Below, in pieces: positions 30,603 through 42,063 of a stretch of 47,209 bases of DNA; the first letter of the stretch is position 1; every line of letters begins with the position of its first letter. The stretch is from Chromera velia (taxonomy: Eukaryota; Sar; Chromeraceae): the NCBI GenBank assembly GCA_018398765.1, contig JAHBMJ010003338.1, positions 44,150 through 91,358 on the forward strand, in the 5' to 3' direction. Both the position numbers and the translations under genes were made by a program. The notes beneath the pieces are model-generated. The model saw only the letters and a list, made by a program, of their open reading frames with translations, was not told where the DNA came from and searched no databases.

Positions 30603-30946
30603 CGTAACATAGTGAGGCGAGCCACGGGACCGGCCAATCCCGGGGTGAGCCGAACTAACGCGCACCGCCGCCGCACGGGACGCCTGCAGCTCAGAGACCA
30701 ACACATGCACGCAGGCTCATGGAGGTACCGCCATGCCAGTCTGTATTAGAAGAGAATTAAATAAAATAGAAATAAAGTAGAATTAATTCAGTCAGCTGCG
30801 TATAGCCTGGATTGAGTAAACAACAGTTGCTTGCAAAGCTTCTAGAAGCAGTTTGGAAGTGAACCTTGAACTGACAGACTTTCCGTAGTAGAGATCTAAC
30901 TGAACTAAGTGCGCTTACTTAGGAGACGAGGAGTTACCTCCTTACG
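30603..30946 (+). repeat. 5' LTR
   Basis: The LTR begins CGTAACATAG and ends CCTTACG. The terminal inverted repeat is CGTAA/TTACG instead of the usual TG..CA. It should contain the promoter; an AATTAAATAAAATAGAAATA stretch in the middle is a plausible TATA/poly(A) region. Confidence 0.88.
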
Positions 30947-30964
30947 TGGTAGCGCAGAGCCTGG
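30947..30964 (+). other. Primer-binding site
   Basis: TGGTAGCGCAGAGCCTGG directly follows the LTR. TGGTAGCGC matches the 3' end of many eukaryotic initiator Met tRNAs (…GCGCUACCA). Identity of the primer tRNA is inferred. Confidence 0.6.
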
Positions 30965-31062
30965 TTGCTCTCTCCAGGACCTCTGTTGCTCAGTCCAATA
31001 CTGTAGTAGTCATCTTTTTTCTTGGCAAGTGAATTCTTTTCTTCTTCCAAGATTCCCTCTCG

Positions 31063-32103
31063 ATGGAGCAGGTTCTGCAGCAATTGCTGGAGGGGCAGCA
31101 ATTCATACAGCAGCAGATGATCCAGGTGCAGCAGACGCAACAACTTTAGCAACAACAGATGGACACTCTGGGAGCACAGCAGCAACAAACAGCCACCGAC
31201 GGGGGCCCAATCCATCAACAGCAGCAGCAGACACCAGAACAGCAGCAGCAGCAGCAGCAGATGAATCAACAGCCGACTTCTCCGCCTCCCCAGCGGTCGA
31301 ACTTCAAGGCGAAAGAGCCACCAGTGTTTCATGGGGACCGGAAGTTGCTCGAAGGTTGGGTCGCGGATATGAGAGAATACATACAGCTCTCAGACATTCA
31401 GGTGTTGAAGCAGTTGGGGTCGGTACGTCAATACTTCTCCCGATTCCTCAAGCAATGGTATGACAAGACGTAGAGGTCCGCCTCCCCTTTTGTCAACGTA
31501 GAAGATCTCTTTACCCCTCTGTCTGAGCGTTTCCCCGATCCCAACAAACAGACAGACTTGAGAGGGGAAGTCCGGAACGTCCGTTGTCAGGGCAATGAGG
31601 GGGTTCACAAGTATTCAGTCCGATTCAACGATATTGCAGAAGGAATCGTTGATGTGAGTGAGATCGATTTGATGTACGACTACATTCGGGGCCTTCCGGA
31701 TGAGGTGAGGAAGGAAGTGAGAAGGAGGAAGCCTGACAGTCTCGATGCTGTGATGAAGGATGCAGAGGAGGCCGAGCAGCTGTTGAGTGGGGGGAGAAAG
31801 AAAGACTACGAGGGCCAGGGCAGAGCCGGGCGAAGTGATTCGCACCCGCCTTTGCGACCTCAGTCCTAATCGAACGATGGGCCCATTCCGATGGATCTTA
31901 ACCGAATCTCCCAAATTTATTCCCTTTCCCAAGATGAGATTAAGAGGCATATTCAGGAGAATAGGTGCTTCAATTGTCATGCGGTGAGACACTCTGCACG
32001 CCAATGCAGGAACCGCAAGCAGCAACAGCAACAACAGGGTTCTAGAGGTCACGGGGGTCAGAGAAATTTGTATGGAGGTCAAGCACGCATGCACAACCTA
32101 TAG
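31063..32103 (+). pseudogene. gag: gag of the retrotransposon, with in-frame stops
   Basis: From the ATG at 31063 a single frame runs to TAG at 32101. It is interrupted at 31147 (TAG), 31471 (TAG) and 31867 (TAA). The N-terminus is Gln-rich. The middle has FHGDRKLLEGWVADM and the capsid-like DLMYDYIRGLPDEVR; the end carries a CCHC zinc knuckle (CFNCHAVRHSARQC). The frame is the same as pol. Confidence 0.82.
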
Positions 32104-34982
32104 AGTGGGGTGCAGCAGCACTACGGTGGTTCGGTGCAGGGGCAGTGGGGGAATCCAGTCATCCCGCAGGGGCTTACGCCTCCCCCTGGACTGTGCCTAC
32201 CACCGCAGTTCCAGGGGAACCCTCCCCAGTGGTCACAGCGCCAGCAGCAGAATGCACCCCCGAGAGGGATGTACTCCACGACTGGAGGCAGGACAGGCAG
32301 GAGGGGGAAATTGATCACCTTCCACGGCACAGCGAATGGCATCCCGATCCGTGCCCTTTGGGATCCAGGGGCGGACTCTATTTATGTGAGCAAGGGAGTT
32401 GTTAAGGCCGGGGAGTTCCGTTTGTCCGCCTTGGAGCCCTCTACGTGCAAAGGGGGCATCCGTCTCGATGGTGCGCAGGCTCCCTCGACTACTGTCCAAT
32501 GGGAGGCGCCTGATATCGATCTGAAAATTCAGGACTTCACAGCCCCCCTGACCATGACTGTACTCGATTTAGATGAGGATTATGATGTGGTCCTGGGGAT
32601 GCCCTTCTGTGAGACCTTCAAACCCCTTCCCGATTTCGAAGTGAAGTCTCTCTTCATCGCTGCAGATCGTTCTCCCTCCGGGTCGCAGTTCACACTGTAT
32701 AACTCGGAAATCTACCATATTCCGGGGGCCGAGCCTGAGCCCCTGACCCGCAGAGAGATCCGTAGGCTTTCCAAGAAGGAATCTACCACCTTCCGGTGCT
32801 ACCGTCTTGAGGTCCGCCCTCTTCCCTCCGTTTCCTCCCCTCTGGAGGTCAACCGAATCCAAGAAGCCACGACACAGAAGCCCCCGCCTCTCTCATCTTT
32901 CCCGCCCGATCACCCGGTCAATTCGGATGATTACACAGATTTCCGCAGGGAGGTGCAGGAGGAAGGAATGAGGTCAGGGATGAGAAAGGTTCTGGAGAAG
33001 CATTTCAGCATCTTCTCGAATGAGATTCCCACCCTCCCGCCCAAGAGGGAAGTCAAGTGTCACATCAAACTTGAGCCAGGTCACCGCCCCCCTGCTCGAG
33101 CTCCGTATAGGCTTACCTACGGGCAGCTCGATGAGCTCCGAAAACAGTTGGAGTCGTACTTGGCTAAGGGTCAGATCCGCCCTTCCAACTCCCCGTTTGC
33201 TGCCCCTGTCCTTTTTATTACGAGGGCTGGCGGCACTCAGCGTATGTGTATTGATTACACGCAGCTGAACAAGATCTGTGTAAGGGACAGATATCCCCTA
33301 CCGCATCTGGATGACTTGATTGCCCGCCTGCATGGGGCCAAGTACTTCTCGTCTCTCGACTTGAGACAGTACTTCCATCAGATCCGGGTGGCCGAGGGCG
33401 ACGAGGAGAAGACTGCTTTCGTAACAAGGTACGGTACGTTTGAGTGGCTGGTTATACCGTTTGGTTACTGCAATGCGCCTGGTATCAGCATGCGTATGAT
33501 CAATAAGACATTGCGCCGTTTGTTAGATAGGTGTGTAATTGTTTTTATTGATGATCTCTTAATTTTTAGCCGCACTCCTAAGGAACACGAGAGAGACGTG
33601 GAGGCCGTCCTCCAGCTCCTCGCCGACGAGTCTCTCTATGTCAAACTGTCGAAGTGTGATTGGTTCCGGACGGAAGCCAAGTTCCTAGGGCTGGTCATCA
33701 GTGAGGGTGGATTCAGGCCTGCGCCTGAGAAGGTGCAGGGACTTCAGGACTTCCCCAAGCCGACCGACCGCACTTCACTGCGTCAGTTTTTGGGGTTAGC
33801 GAATTGGTTTCGGAAGTTTGTTAGGGGGTACAGCCAGGTTGCTTCTCCCCTTCTCTCTCTTCTCCGCACCTCAATCCCCTTTGTCTGGGAGCCTGTGCAT
33901 GATCAGGCATTCGTTGCTCTAAAGAAAGCTGTCCTTGAGCTTGCCACCCTTATACTGCCTAACCCCAGTCAGCCTGTCTACATTGCACACGACGCCTCAC
34001 AGTCGTATCAAGCCATCGAGGCAGTTGCCATTCAGCGCTGTCAAAAGACAGGGGCATACCGTCCGCTTGCCTTCGGCTCCCGCCGCCTGACCCCCACCGA
34101 GGTACGCTACCCAGTGCGGGAGTTAGAGCTGCTGGCGATTGTCCATTTTGCGAAGGTTTGGCATTATTTCCTGACGCCTGGGTCGGAGTTTTGGACGGAC
34201 CACAAGAGTTTAGAGAATTTGGGGAAGTCGTTTGAGCACTGCAGTCTGTGTGTGAGATGGTGGATTGAGTTTCTGGAGGAAGTGGCAGTTCCGATCAAAT
34301 ATATTCCGGGGAGGGCGAACATCGTTGCCGACGCACTTTCCCGCAATCCGCCCCCTTTGGTCCAGTCCTCCCCTTCTGCTCCTTTGCCATCTGTCAGAGT
34401 GAGGCAACCTACCCCGCCGACGGTCAGTCAGGCCGACAGTCCTGACGACGATGAGGTCCCAGGGCTTGAACCTGAGTATGGGGATGAGGGGGCAGTTGTT
34501 GGCGAGACCCGTTCTTTGGGGGGGGGGCACGGGGGCACTGAGCAGCGTCAGTGCCGGACAACCTTGAAGGTCGAGGGAGATGTTGATCTGCAGAGACGCT
34601 ACAGAGAAGAGTATGCAAACGATCCCTGGTTTGCCCCAGTGTATGCTCACCTGAAGAATTCCCCAAACAAACTCCCCTCCCCTTATTTGGTGCCCCATTT
34701 GAAAGGTCTCTCTCTGAGAGATGGTCTGTTGTTCCGGGGGGACCGCCTTTGTGTCCCTCGCTCACAGCGCACGGCTCTTATTCGGGAGAGCCACTCATCT
34801 CCCGAGAGTGCACACTTCGGGGTTGGGAAAACCTACAGTCGAATGGCAGAGAGATATTTCTGGCCTCAGATGTGGAGAGATGTACGCAGATTCGTTCTGC
34901 CTGTGATCCCTGCCAGAGAAGCAAAGCTCCCAGCCAAGCGCCTCCCGGTCTCCTCCGACCGCTCCCTGTTCCCAACCACCCA
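32104..34982 (+). pseudogene. pol: pol part 1: protease, reverse transcriptase, RNase H, integrase zinc finger
   Basis: Read from the gag stop, this is open for about 950 codons. The protease motif is [12 protein letters not shown], where the usual D-(S/T)-G reads D-P-G. RT motifs are [24 protein letters not shown] and VFIDDLLIF (catalytic DD). RNase H shows [28 protein letters not shown] and [10 protein letters not shown]. The integrase HHCC finger starts H-x6-H ([11 protein letters not shown]), but its CDPCQRSK half lies in another frame. A one-base loss (or equivalent) near 34890-34905 breaks the frame. The frame reached after the break then meets TAG at 34983. Confidence 0.9.
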
Positions 34983-34985
34983 TAG

Positions 34986-36056
34986 GAAGTCACTCAAATT
35001 GATTTCCTCGTTGGACTGCCCACCTCCGGGGATGAACAGTTTGACTGTCTTATAGTTGTCACTGACTCTCTGTCAAAAGGGGTATGCCTGATCCGGACCC
35101 ACACAATAGCAACAGCAGAGCAGGCAGGCCGGCTATATTATGAAAACGTCACAGTAAAGAAGGGGTGGCAGCGTACGATCCTCAGTGACAGAGACCCCCA
35201 TTTTCTGTCTCGATTCAGGCAGACCCTACACACCCTCTCGGGCACGCACCTGTCGTTCTCCACAATGGCATACCATGACACACCAGGGTCAGCAGAACAC
35301 ATGAATCGAACAATCGAGGAGGCCCTCCGTTGCCTCGTTGAGACCCAGCATCACCGATGGGCGGAATTCATCCCGTCCCTTGAGTTTGTATACAACACAT
35401 CTGTCCATGTCGGGACAGGTCGCTCTTCTTTTCAGCTCGAACACGGAAGAGAACCCCTCATGCTCCCTGCTCTTTCTCTTTCTCCTTCTGTCCAGTCTTC
35501 CTCCGAGGCCTCTGACTTTTTGAAGGAACACAGAGAAGCCATTGAGTCCGCCCGCGCCTCTCTCGAAGCAGCCCAGTCCAGTCAAATCCGAAATGCCAAC
35601 AGGCGACGCCGCCCAACCGACGACATCAAGGTGGGGGACTATGTGCTTGTCCATCGCTCCTGGTGGGCAACTGCTGCAAAGCCCGATGTCCTCCTGTACA
35701 GCCGCAAGCTCAACAGCCTGTGGTTTGGTCCCTTCGAAGTGACCCAGTTCGATCAGTCTCGAGACAATTTCGAAGTCGCCCTGCCAGCGGGAAGCCGCAA
35801 AGACCCCCATGTGCACACGTCGCTGTGCAAGCTGTACTGCCACGAAGGATGGGGCCGTCCGGCTGTCCGATTGCCCTCCTGGGCCGACGAAGAGTATGAA
35901 GTCGAAAAGGTCCTCGATGTTCAGGGAAGAGGCAGAGGAACCCAATACCGCGTGCAATGGGTGGGGTTCCTTGAGAGTGAAGCGTCTTGGGAGCCAGTCT
36001 CCCACCTCCGAAATGCAAAGGAGAAAATCGAAGAATTCAAGCGACGATCAAAGTGA
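34986..36056 (+). pseudogene. pol: pol part 2: integrase core and chromodomain
   Basis: An open frame of 357 codons follows the TAG at 34983. The DDE core has D in [11 protein letters not shown] in [10 protein letters not shown] and E in [14 protein letters not shown](E/V) and DYVLVHRS strands follow. The chromodomain is at the end: [33 protein letters not shown]. The stop is TGA at 36054. Confidence 0.9.
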
Positions 36057-36144
36057 ATAAACAGGAATTGCATGGTCAATTTTGGTTGGCAGTTAACCGC
36101 AGAAAAGCTGAGAAGAAGGACAGAGCGCGTGGGACACACGCTCC

Positions 36145-36156
36145 AAGGGGGAGGGG
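36145..36156 (+). other. Polypurine tract
   Basis: AAGGGGGAGGGG lies two bases before the 3' LTR, as needed for plus-strand priming. Confidence 0.75.
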
Positions 36157-36158
36157 CA

Positions 36159-36502
36159 CGTAACATAGTGAGGCGAGCCACGGGACCGGCAAATCCCGGG
36201 GTGAGCCGAACTAACGCGCACCGCCGCCGCACGGGACGCCTGCAGCTCAGAGACCAACACATGCACGCAGGCTCATGGAGGCGCCGCCATGCCAGTCTGT
36301 ATTACAAGAGAATTAAATAAAATAGAAATAAAGTGGAATTAATTCAGTCAGCTGCGTATAGCCTGGATTGAGTAAACAACAGTTGCTTGCAAAGCTTCTA
36401 GAAGCAGTTTGGAAGTGAACCTTGAACTGACAGACTTTCCGTAGTAGAGATCTAACTGAACTAAGTGCGATCACTTAGGAGAAGAGGAGTTACCTCCTTA
36501 CG
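36159..36502 (+). repeat. 3' LTR
   Basis: It has the same 344-bp length and termini (CGTAACATAG...CTTACG) as the 5' LTR. The PPT precedes it and GAAGC follows it. Confidence 0.88.
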
Positions 36503-37670
36503 GAAGCTAGCTTATCACGTGGTATCAATCAATCAATGAGATTGATTTTTTCAGAAGTTTTTCCACTTTGCGGGCACTTAATGTGACCTTAAAAAAAAAT
36601 TGATTAATGGGAAAAAAAGAAAAAAAAAATGACATGTGACATGTCCAACTTCAAAATTTTTTTTTATATATGCGGGGCCTAACCACATTTGCCTTTATAG
36701 CATGATCTTCTCCTCTTTTAAAGATCCACTCAGTAGTATTGTACACTGGCAGAGTGCTTGAATCTTTGCTACCAGTGGTAAGCTTCATGTAGATCGAGTA
36801 GAACCGCTCTGTATAATGATGCATGCTTGATCTGGTGACCTCGGATAATACATGCAGCAGTGACGCTACAAATTCATGCACACATTGCAAAGGGCGTACG
36901 CAATTGCACCTTGAACTGACGAGTAGGCTCCAATACGCCCCCTCTTTCTGTTCCCTTGATGTCAATCGAGCACAGAATTAGCTCGAAATGTGTACTGTTC
37001 GTTCAGCCTTTTCATGTACGTACATACTTCTTCCTCGATAGTTCTATGCTCTCCTTTACTCGTTTTTTGCAAATTCTTTCTCTCGCATTGAATTTCTCAA
37101 TCAATCAATCGATCGTACGAACGTCACTATGGAGGATCGCTCGATCAGTCTGCAAGTGCATTCTTCTCCTTTTTTTTTTTGTTTACATTCTTCTCCTAGC
37201 TGCATGCCTCACCGACTGACTCACTGACTGACAGACTGGCGGAAGGACGAAGTGACTGTGCATGGACAGAATCTTTTGATCGATGACATACATCTCTCTT
37301 CTCTCATGCATCTGGCTGGGGGGGTCAGTTGATTGATCACTGAATCACTCAATCAACTTTATTGGATCTCTCTCTCCCTCTCTCCGCTTAATTTCGCATG
37401 CTCTTGCGATTTTTTCCTACACGTCTCAGATTCTTTTCTCCTGTGGGTTTTTCTCCTTTGCATTCCACACACAACCTCGGAATTCCAACGAAAGAAAAGG
37501 GCGCACGCCCCAATGCATGCACCTATGTATGCACACACTTGTCTGCCAAGTCTTTCCCTCTTCCTCTTCTTTCATAGTCACTGTGGCTGAATGTCGTGGA
37601 GCCCTCTGTCTTTCCTCTTCTCTTTCCCTGATGCCGGAAGGAAACCCCTGCATTCATTCCGTTGATGGAC
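36503..37670. other. Target duplication, AT-rich island right part, and intergenic DNA
   Basis: GAAGC (36503-36507) is the second target duplication. AT-rich DNA with A/T homopolymers runs to about 36690, then normal composition returns. A minus-strand 104-codon ORF (36651-36965, HYTERFYSIYMKLTTG) has no recognised family. The rest to the PRPP synthetase stop codon shows no gene. Confidence 0.45.
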
Positions 37671-37925
37671 TCATTTCCTCTCGGTGCAGAAGAACTTTGT
37701 CGACGACTCATTTTTGAGGAAATCGAGAAGTGCGTCTGCAATGGAGAGCACCTTGAAGGGTTCTTTCCCCTCCACCTCCTTTGCAATTTGGGGACAACTG
37801 TTGGTGAGGAACACATGGGAAAACCCCGCGTTCTGAAACTTCCGCCAGCTCTCTTCGGGGAACACACCGTGAGTCGCAAATGCACCAACAGCAGCTGCCC
37901 CTGCCTCCTCCAGGACTTTCTTGCA
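37671..37925 (-). CDS. PRPS: PRPP synthetase exon 11 (terminal)
   Basis: [29 protein letters not shown] and [12 protein letters not shown] match the family C-terminus. The stop is TGA at 37673-37671. Confidence 0.92.
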   Translation of the reverse strand, partial: CKKVLEEAGAAAVGAFATHGVFPEESWRKFQNAGFSHVFLTNSCPQIAKEVEGKEPFKVLSIADALLDFLKNESSTKFFCTERK

Positions 37926-39866
37926 CTGCACAGAGACAAGCATGCAATTGGGCAAGCAGACAATTCAACAGGAGGAGTAAACAGATCAGACAAACAGAAG
38001 GAGGAAACAGTCCAGATGAATGAGGGAGAGACGAAGAGACGCTGACGGGAAAACATCAGAAATGAATGACTAAATGAACCAGAAGACTTAGAACCCAACC
38101 ACCCCTACCCACCCCCCCACCTGCAGGATGGTGCCTCCTGTTTTGATCAAATCGTCCATGAATATTTTTGGATATTTTCAAAAATATTCAACATTATCCA
38201 ACCCCCCACCTGCAGGATGGTGCCTCCTGTTTTGATCAAATCGTCCACGATGAACACGTGTTTGCCCTGCGCGTCTCCCTCATGGATCTTCACCACCCTC
38301 TTGTTGCCCTCTCGGACCTGACAGGAAGAGACATAAAATCAAGTTTAAAGGAGCGACCGAGCGCACGCAAAAGAAAAGACAATCTCGTCAACCCGACTGC
38401 GTGGCACTGCAGGGAATTGTCTTCAACGCGCACGCGACCACACCCACGAGAAAAAGAGAGAAGTGCAGCATGCAGAAAAACTGTAAACACCCAGATGAGC
38501 CACCCGTGGAACGTCTCCCCCTCCTCGTGCAACCAACCTCCCCCCCCCCTCCCTTATTGAATGAATTAACTAACCTTTGTGCAGACGATGATTTCACACG
38601 GCTCGTCTCCGGGCATCACGTTCTTCTTCGAGGACGCCAACTCCTTGAACTGCTTCCCGAACCTCTTCCGTGCACCGTCGTCTGGGAACGCAATCGCGAC
38701 CTGTAAACAATTGACGCACACAAAGGAACGGTGAGATTGCACACGCAGAAAAGGGAAGGGAAGAGAAGGAACAGAAAGGAAAAGAGAGGAAAGGCAAGAA
38801 GAAGAAGATGTCAACGGAAAGAAAGCTCGGCCAGTTTCGTTCCCTCTTCGCATCCTTCCCTGATTGCCTTCGTTCTCGTTGTGAGACTGTGCCACACTCT
38901 CTTTTCCCAACGACCCGCAGCCTCTGCCGTCCCCCTGTCGAGAATGGTGAGCATGCTTGGTCTATGCACAAGTTTTGCCACACTCCCGTGCACACTCAGT
39001 ACTATTCTACCGCCCTACCGGTCCCTCGAGATCGATGTCCTGGATTGCCTCGATAAACATGGGAATGGCTGTGAGGAAGATCGGAAGGACCGTGTCAGCG
39101 AAGTAAAAACGTTCCTGCAGGAATTTATTTTCATACAAATATTTATTTTCATACAGAAAAGGATTTTGCATGAAAATAAATACAGGCTGTGAGGAAGATG
39201 GGAAGAACCGTGTCAGCGAAGTAAAAACGTTCCTGCTTGAATGAGTTTAACCAGAGATTCGCACTGTTTCATGCACTGGAGCAACATGAAGACCAAAATC
39301 AGGCATTCCTGCAGACAGAGAAGTTTTGTTGCAGCAGGTGAAAAGTGATCAATAGAGGAAGACGGGCAAGAAGCCAGACAGGAAAAAGAGAGCGACGTCA
39401 TCACTTCACACACCAATATTCAGAGGGAGGCAAAAGAGAGAGGATTGCCGAAAATCAAAACATCAACGCAAAGCTATGGAGGAAGACACGGGAAAGAGGC
39501 CCAAGCGTGTAGAAAAACACAACGGATGCAAAGATACACACACACACTCACACACAGAGACAGAGGCGCCTGGGCAAACAATCCGACGGACAGCGCTCTT
39601 GTTGCCACCGCCACTTTCAAACCTTTTCACCAACACGAGACGCAGGCACATGCACGAACCCGAGCAACCAACGCACGAACCTGGAGAGCATGAATGTCCA
39701 TGATTGCGACCTGTGCGGGCCCGCTACCCCTACAGAAGGGGGTGGTGGAGAGAAGTCGGGCCATCGTTTTGGCAGTCGCAATCTGTCCCTCTGATTCGAC
39801 TCTGCATGACATGATCGATCGATGAACAGACAGAGAGACAGAGAGAGAGAGAGAGAGAGGGAGAGG

Positions 39867-39902
<36 letters not shown>

Positions 39903-40261
39903 GAGGGAGAGAGAGAGAGGGAGAGAGAGAGAGAGAGAGGGAGGGAGAAAGAGAGAGAGAGAACGCAAGTGGACACTATGAGAGGCGCAAACGGAAATTC
40001 ACAAAGAAAAACTGCCCTCTGTCTACCTTCCACTTTCATTCTGTTGTGCTCACGAACGAAAAGACGACGACTTTTCGCTATGCCATCGGACGGCTGTTTT
40101 CAAACTCTTATTGCACAGTACCAGAATGTATGTGCAGAACGGCAGAGAGGGAGGAACTCAGAGTGGAGCCTGTCACAAAAAGACACCGCGAGACTTCCTT
40201 CCCAGCAAACAAGTCTGCATGTATTCAGAGGCTACTGAAGCGATCGATCACAAACACACAG

Positions 40262-40292
<31 letters not shown>

Positions 40293-42032
40293 CATACATG
40301 AAGAGAGAAAGGATCGAGGGAGATTCTTTTTTTGTCGCTTCCTTCGCTCTCCGGAGAGATGCAGAGAAAAAGAAAAGACGGAACGAACCTTGTGCAGATG
40401 GGAAAGGTGAGTCCTTGCTCCATCCCGGAGAAGAAAAGAAAGCAGAAAAGGGAAACCCAAACACCCCATGCACCCCGTCCCTGCCGGGGGGGGGTTGCGA
40501 AAAGAATAAATCGAATGCACGCAGAGGAAGGACTATGTCTGAGTACAATCTCGGAGAAAAAGACTTCTCATGAAGTCATTCATTCAAAGCCCACTCGGTC
40601 CTCTCTGTCTGACCTTTCCATTGTGCCTGTAGGGAAGTAAGGGAGAATGACTGTTAGAGACTTGGCAGAGGAACGGGGAAAGGACCAAATCACACTGATC
40701 TGCAGTCACTCACTCATTCATGGACAGACATGCAGACACAGAGAGAGATCAGATGCAAGGGAAACAGAAACAAGAGCTGTATCTCAGTGAGGACGCTCCA
40801 GCACTCGCACTCTCATCTGCGCACACCGTGGAATAACTTTCGTTTTCTCTGATAAAGATGCCATTCGGCTCCCTCTCTTGCAAGTGTCCCCTTTTCCGTC
40901 TTGCGTCGCTGTCCTTTTCGTCGGTCAGTCAGTCAGTCAGTCAGTTATTCAAGCAGGAAGACATTTGCTTTCGTTTCCGTTCTCTGGGCTTTCCAGAAGA
41001 AGAACTGCCGGTCTTCGCTAAGACACCCAAGGAGGAACAACAGTCCGGCGAACGGTGTCACACGCATCATTTACACACCGTGCCTCAGCAATCCATAAAG
41101 AAGCCCACAGACCAATCAGCTGACCTGGTCAAAAATCGACGTAGCGGCCTTTTCGAGAAGGAAGGACGCCAAGAACACCACATGTCTGTTCCTCAGATCT
41201 GTGCTCCATCTGCATGCAATCACGAAAGGTCCGCTCAAACAATCGTATGCAATTCGCCACGGCATTGGTATCTTCCGGTCTTCTCCTGAAATCTCCACAA
41301 AATCTGCCCCGGCAATGCATCACTCCGGTAAACCAAAGATACCTCGGCCACACACACACACACACAGAGAGAGAGACCCTTTGCCCAACCACCCTGTCAG
41401 GTACCTGTGGATGGTGAAGTTCGGGAATCCGTCTTCAAATTTGTCCCACGTGATCTTTCCCAACAGAAAGGTCTCTGGGTCGCGTTTCACCTGCATTCAC
41501 TCGTTCATTTCTTCATTCGATGAGGCTGTCAGTCGGGTGCTCACTTGCGCACTCTGTCTCCTTCTGGCAACCACTTGCTCTCTTTGTCTTTCTTTGAAAC
41601 ACACGTGCTCTCTCTTTCTCTCACACATACACAGACAGAGGAGCAGTGCACGTGAGTAGGAGACGCGGACAGACAGAGAAACCAGCCCTGTCACTGAAGC
41701 CTCAATGACCCCCCACTCCCTCCCCCACGAAGACCTTACCCACCCACCCAGTCACTCACTCACTCACTCACTCACTCACTCACTCACTCACTCACTCACT
41801 CACAATTTCTGCCGCCAAATCCGAAAATTCAGGACAGTGGAAGAGGACCTGCAGGCAGCCAGGCAGTCAGGCAGACAAGGGAACAACAGGAAAGCTGGGA
41901 GGGTTAGCGACACCGTGGAGGGCTTGAGAGAGAGAGAGAGAGAGAGGAGGGCAGCAGGAAGAAGGACAGGTACAGAGAGAGAATGGGGGGGTAGAGGGGA
42001 GGAAAGATAAAACGGAAAGGAAAAAGAGGACA

Positions 42033-42063
<31 letters not shown>

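Larger units (their letters stand above)
30603..36502 (+). mobile_element. Ty3/gypsy chromovirus LTR retrotransposon, complete but defective
   Basis: A 5.9-kb element with two 344-bp LTRs differing at about 8 positions (about 2.3%), a 5-bp target duplication, PBS, PPT and one gag-pol reading frame. Domain order is gag with zinc knuckle, protease, RT, RNase H, integrase, then chromodomain. The integrase-after-RNase H order and the C-terminal chromodomain place it among chromoviruses. In-frame stops in gag (31147, 31471, 31867, 32101), a frameshift near 34890-34905 and a stop at 34983 make it non-autonomous. Chromodomains usually steer integration to heterochromatin. Confidence 0.92.

Noticed and set aside
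31063-35055. Ciliate-like genetic code (UAR = Gln) in the host
   Set aside because: The long pol frame has no UAR codons, the TAG at 34983 sits where Trp is expected, and host exons read without in-frame UAR; decay of the element is simpler.
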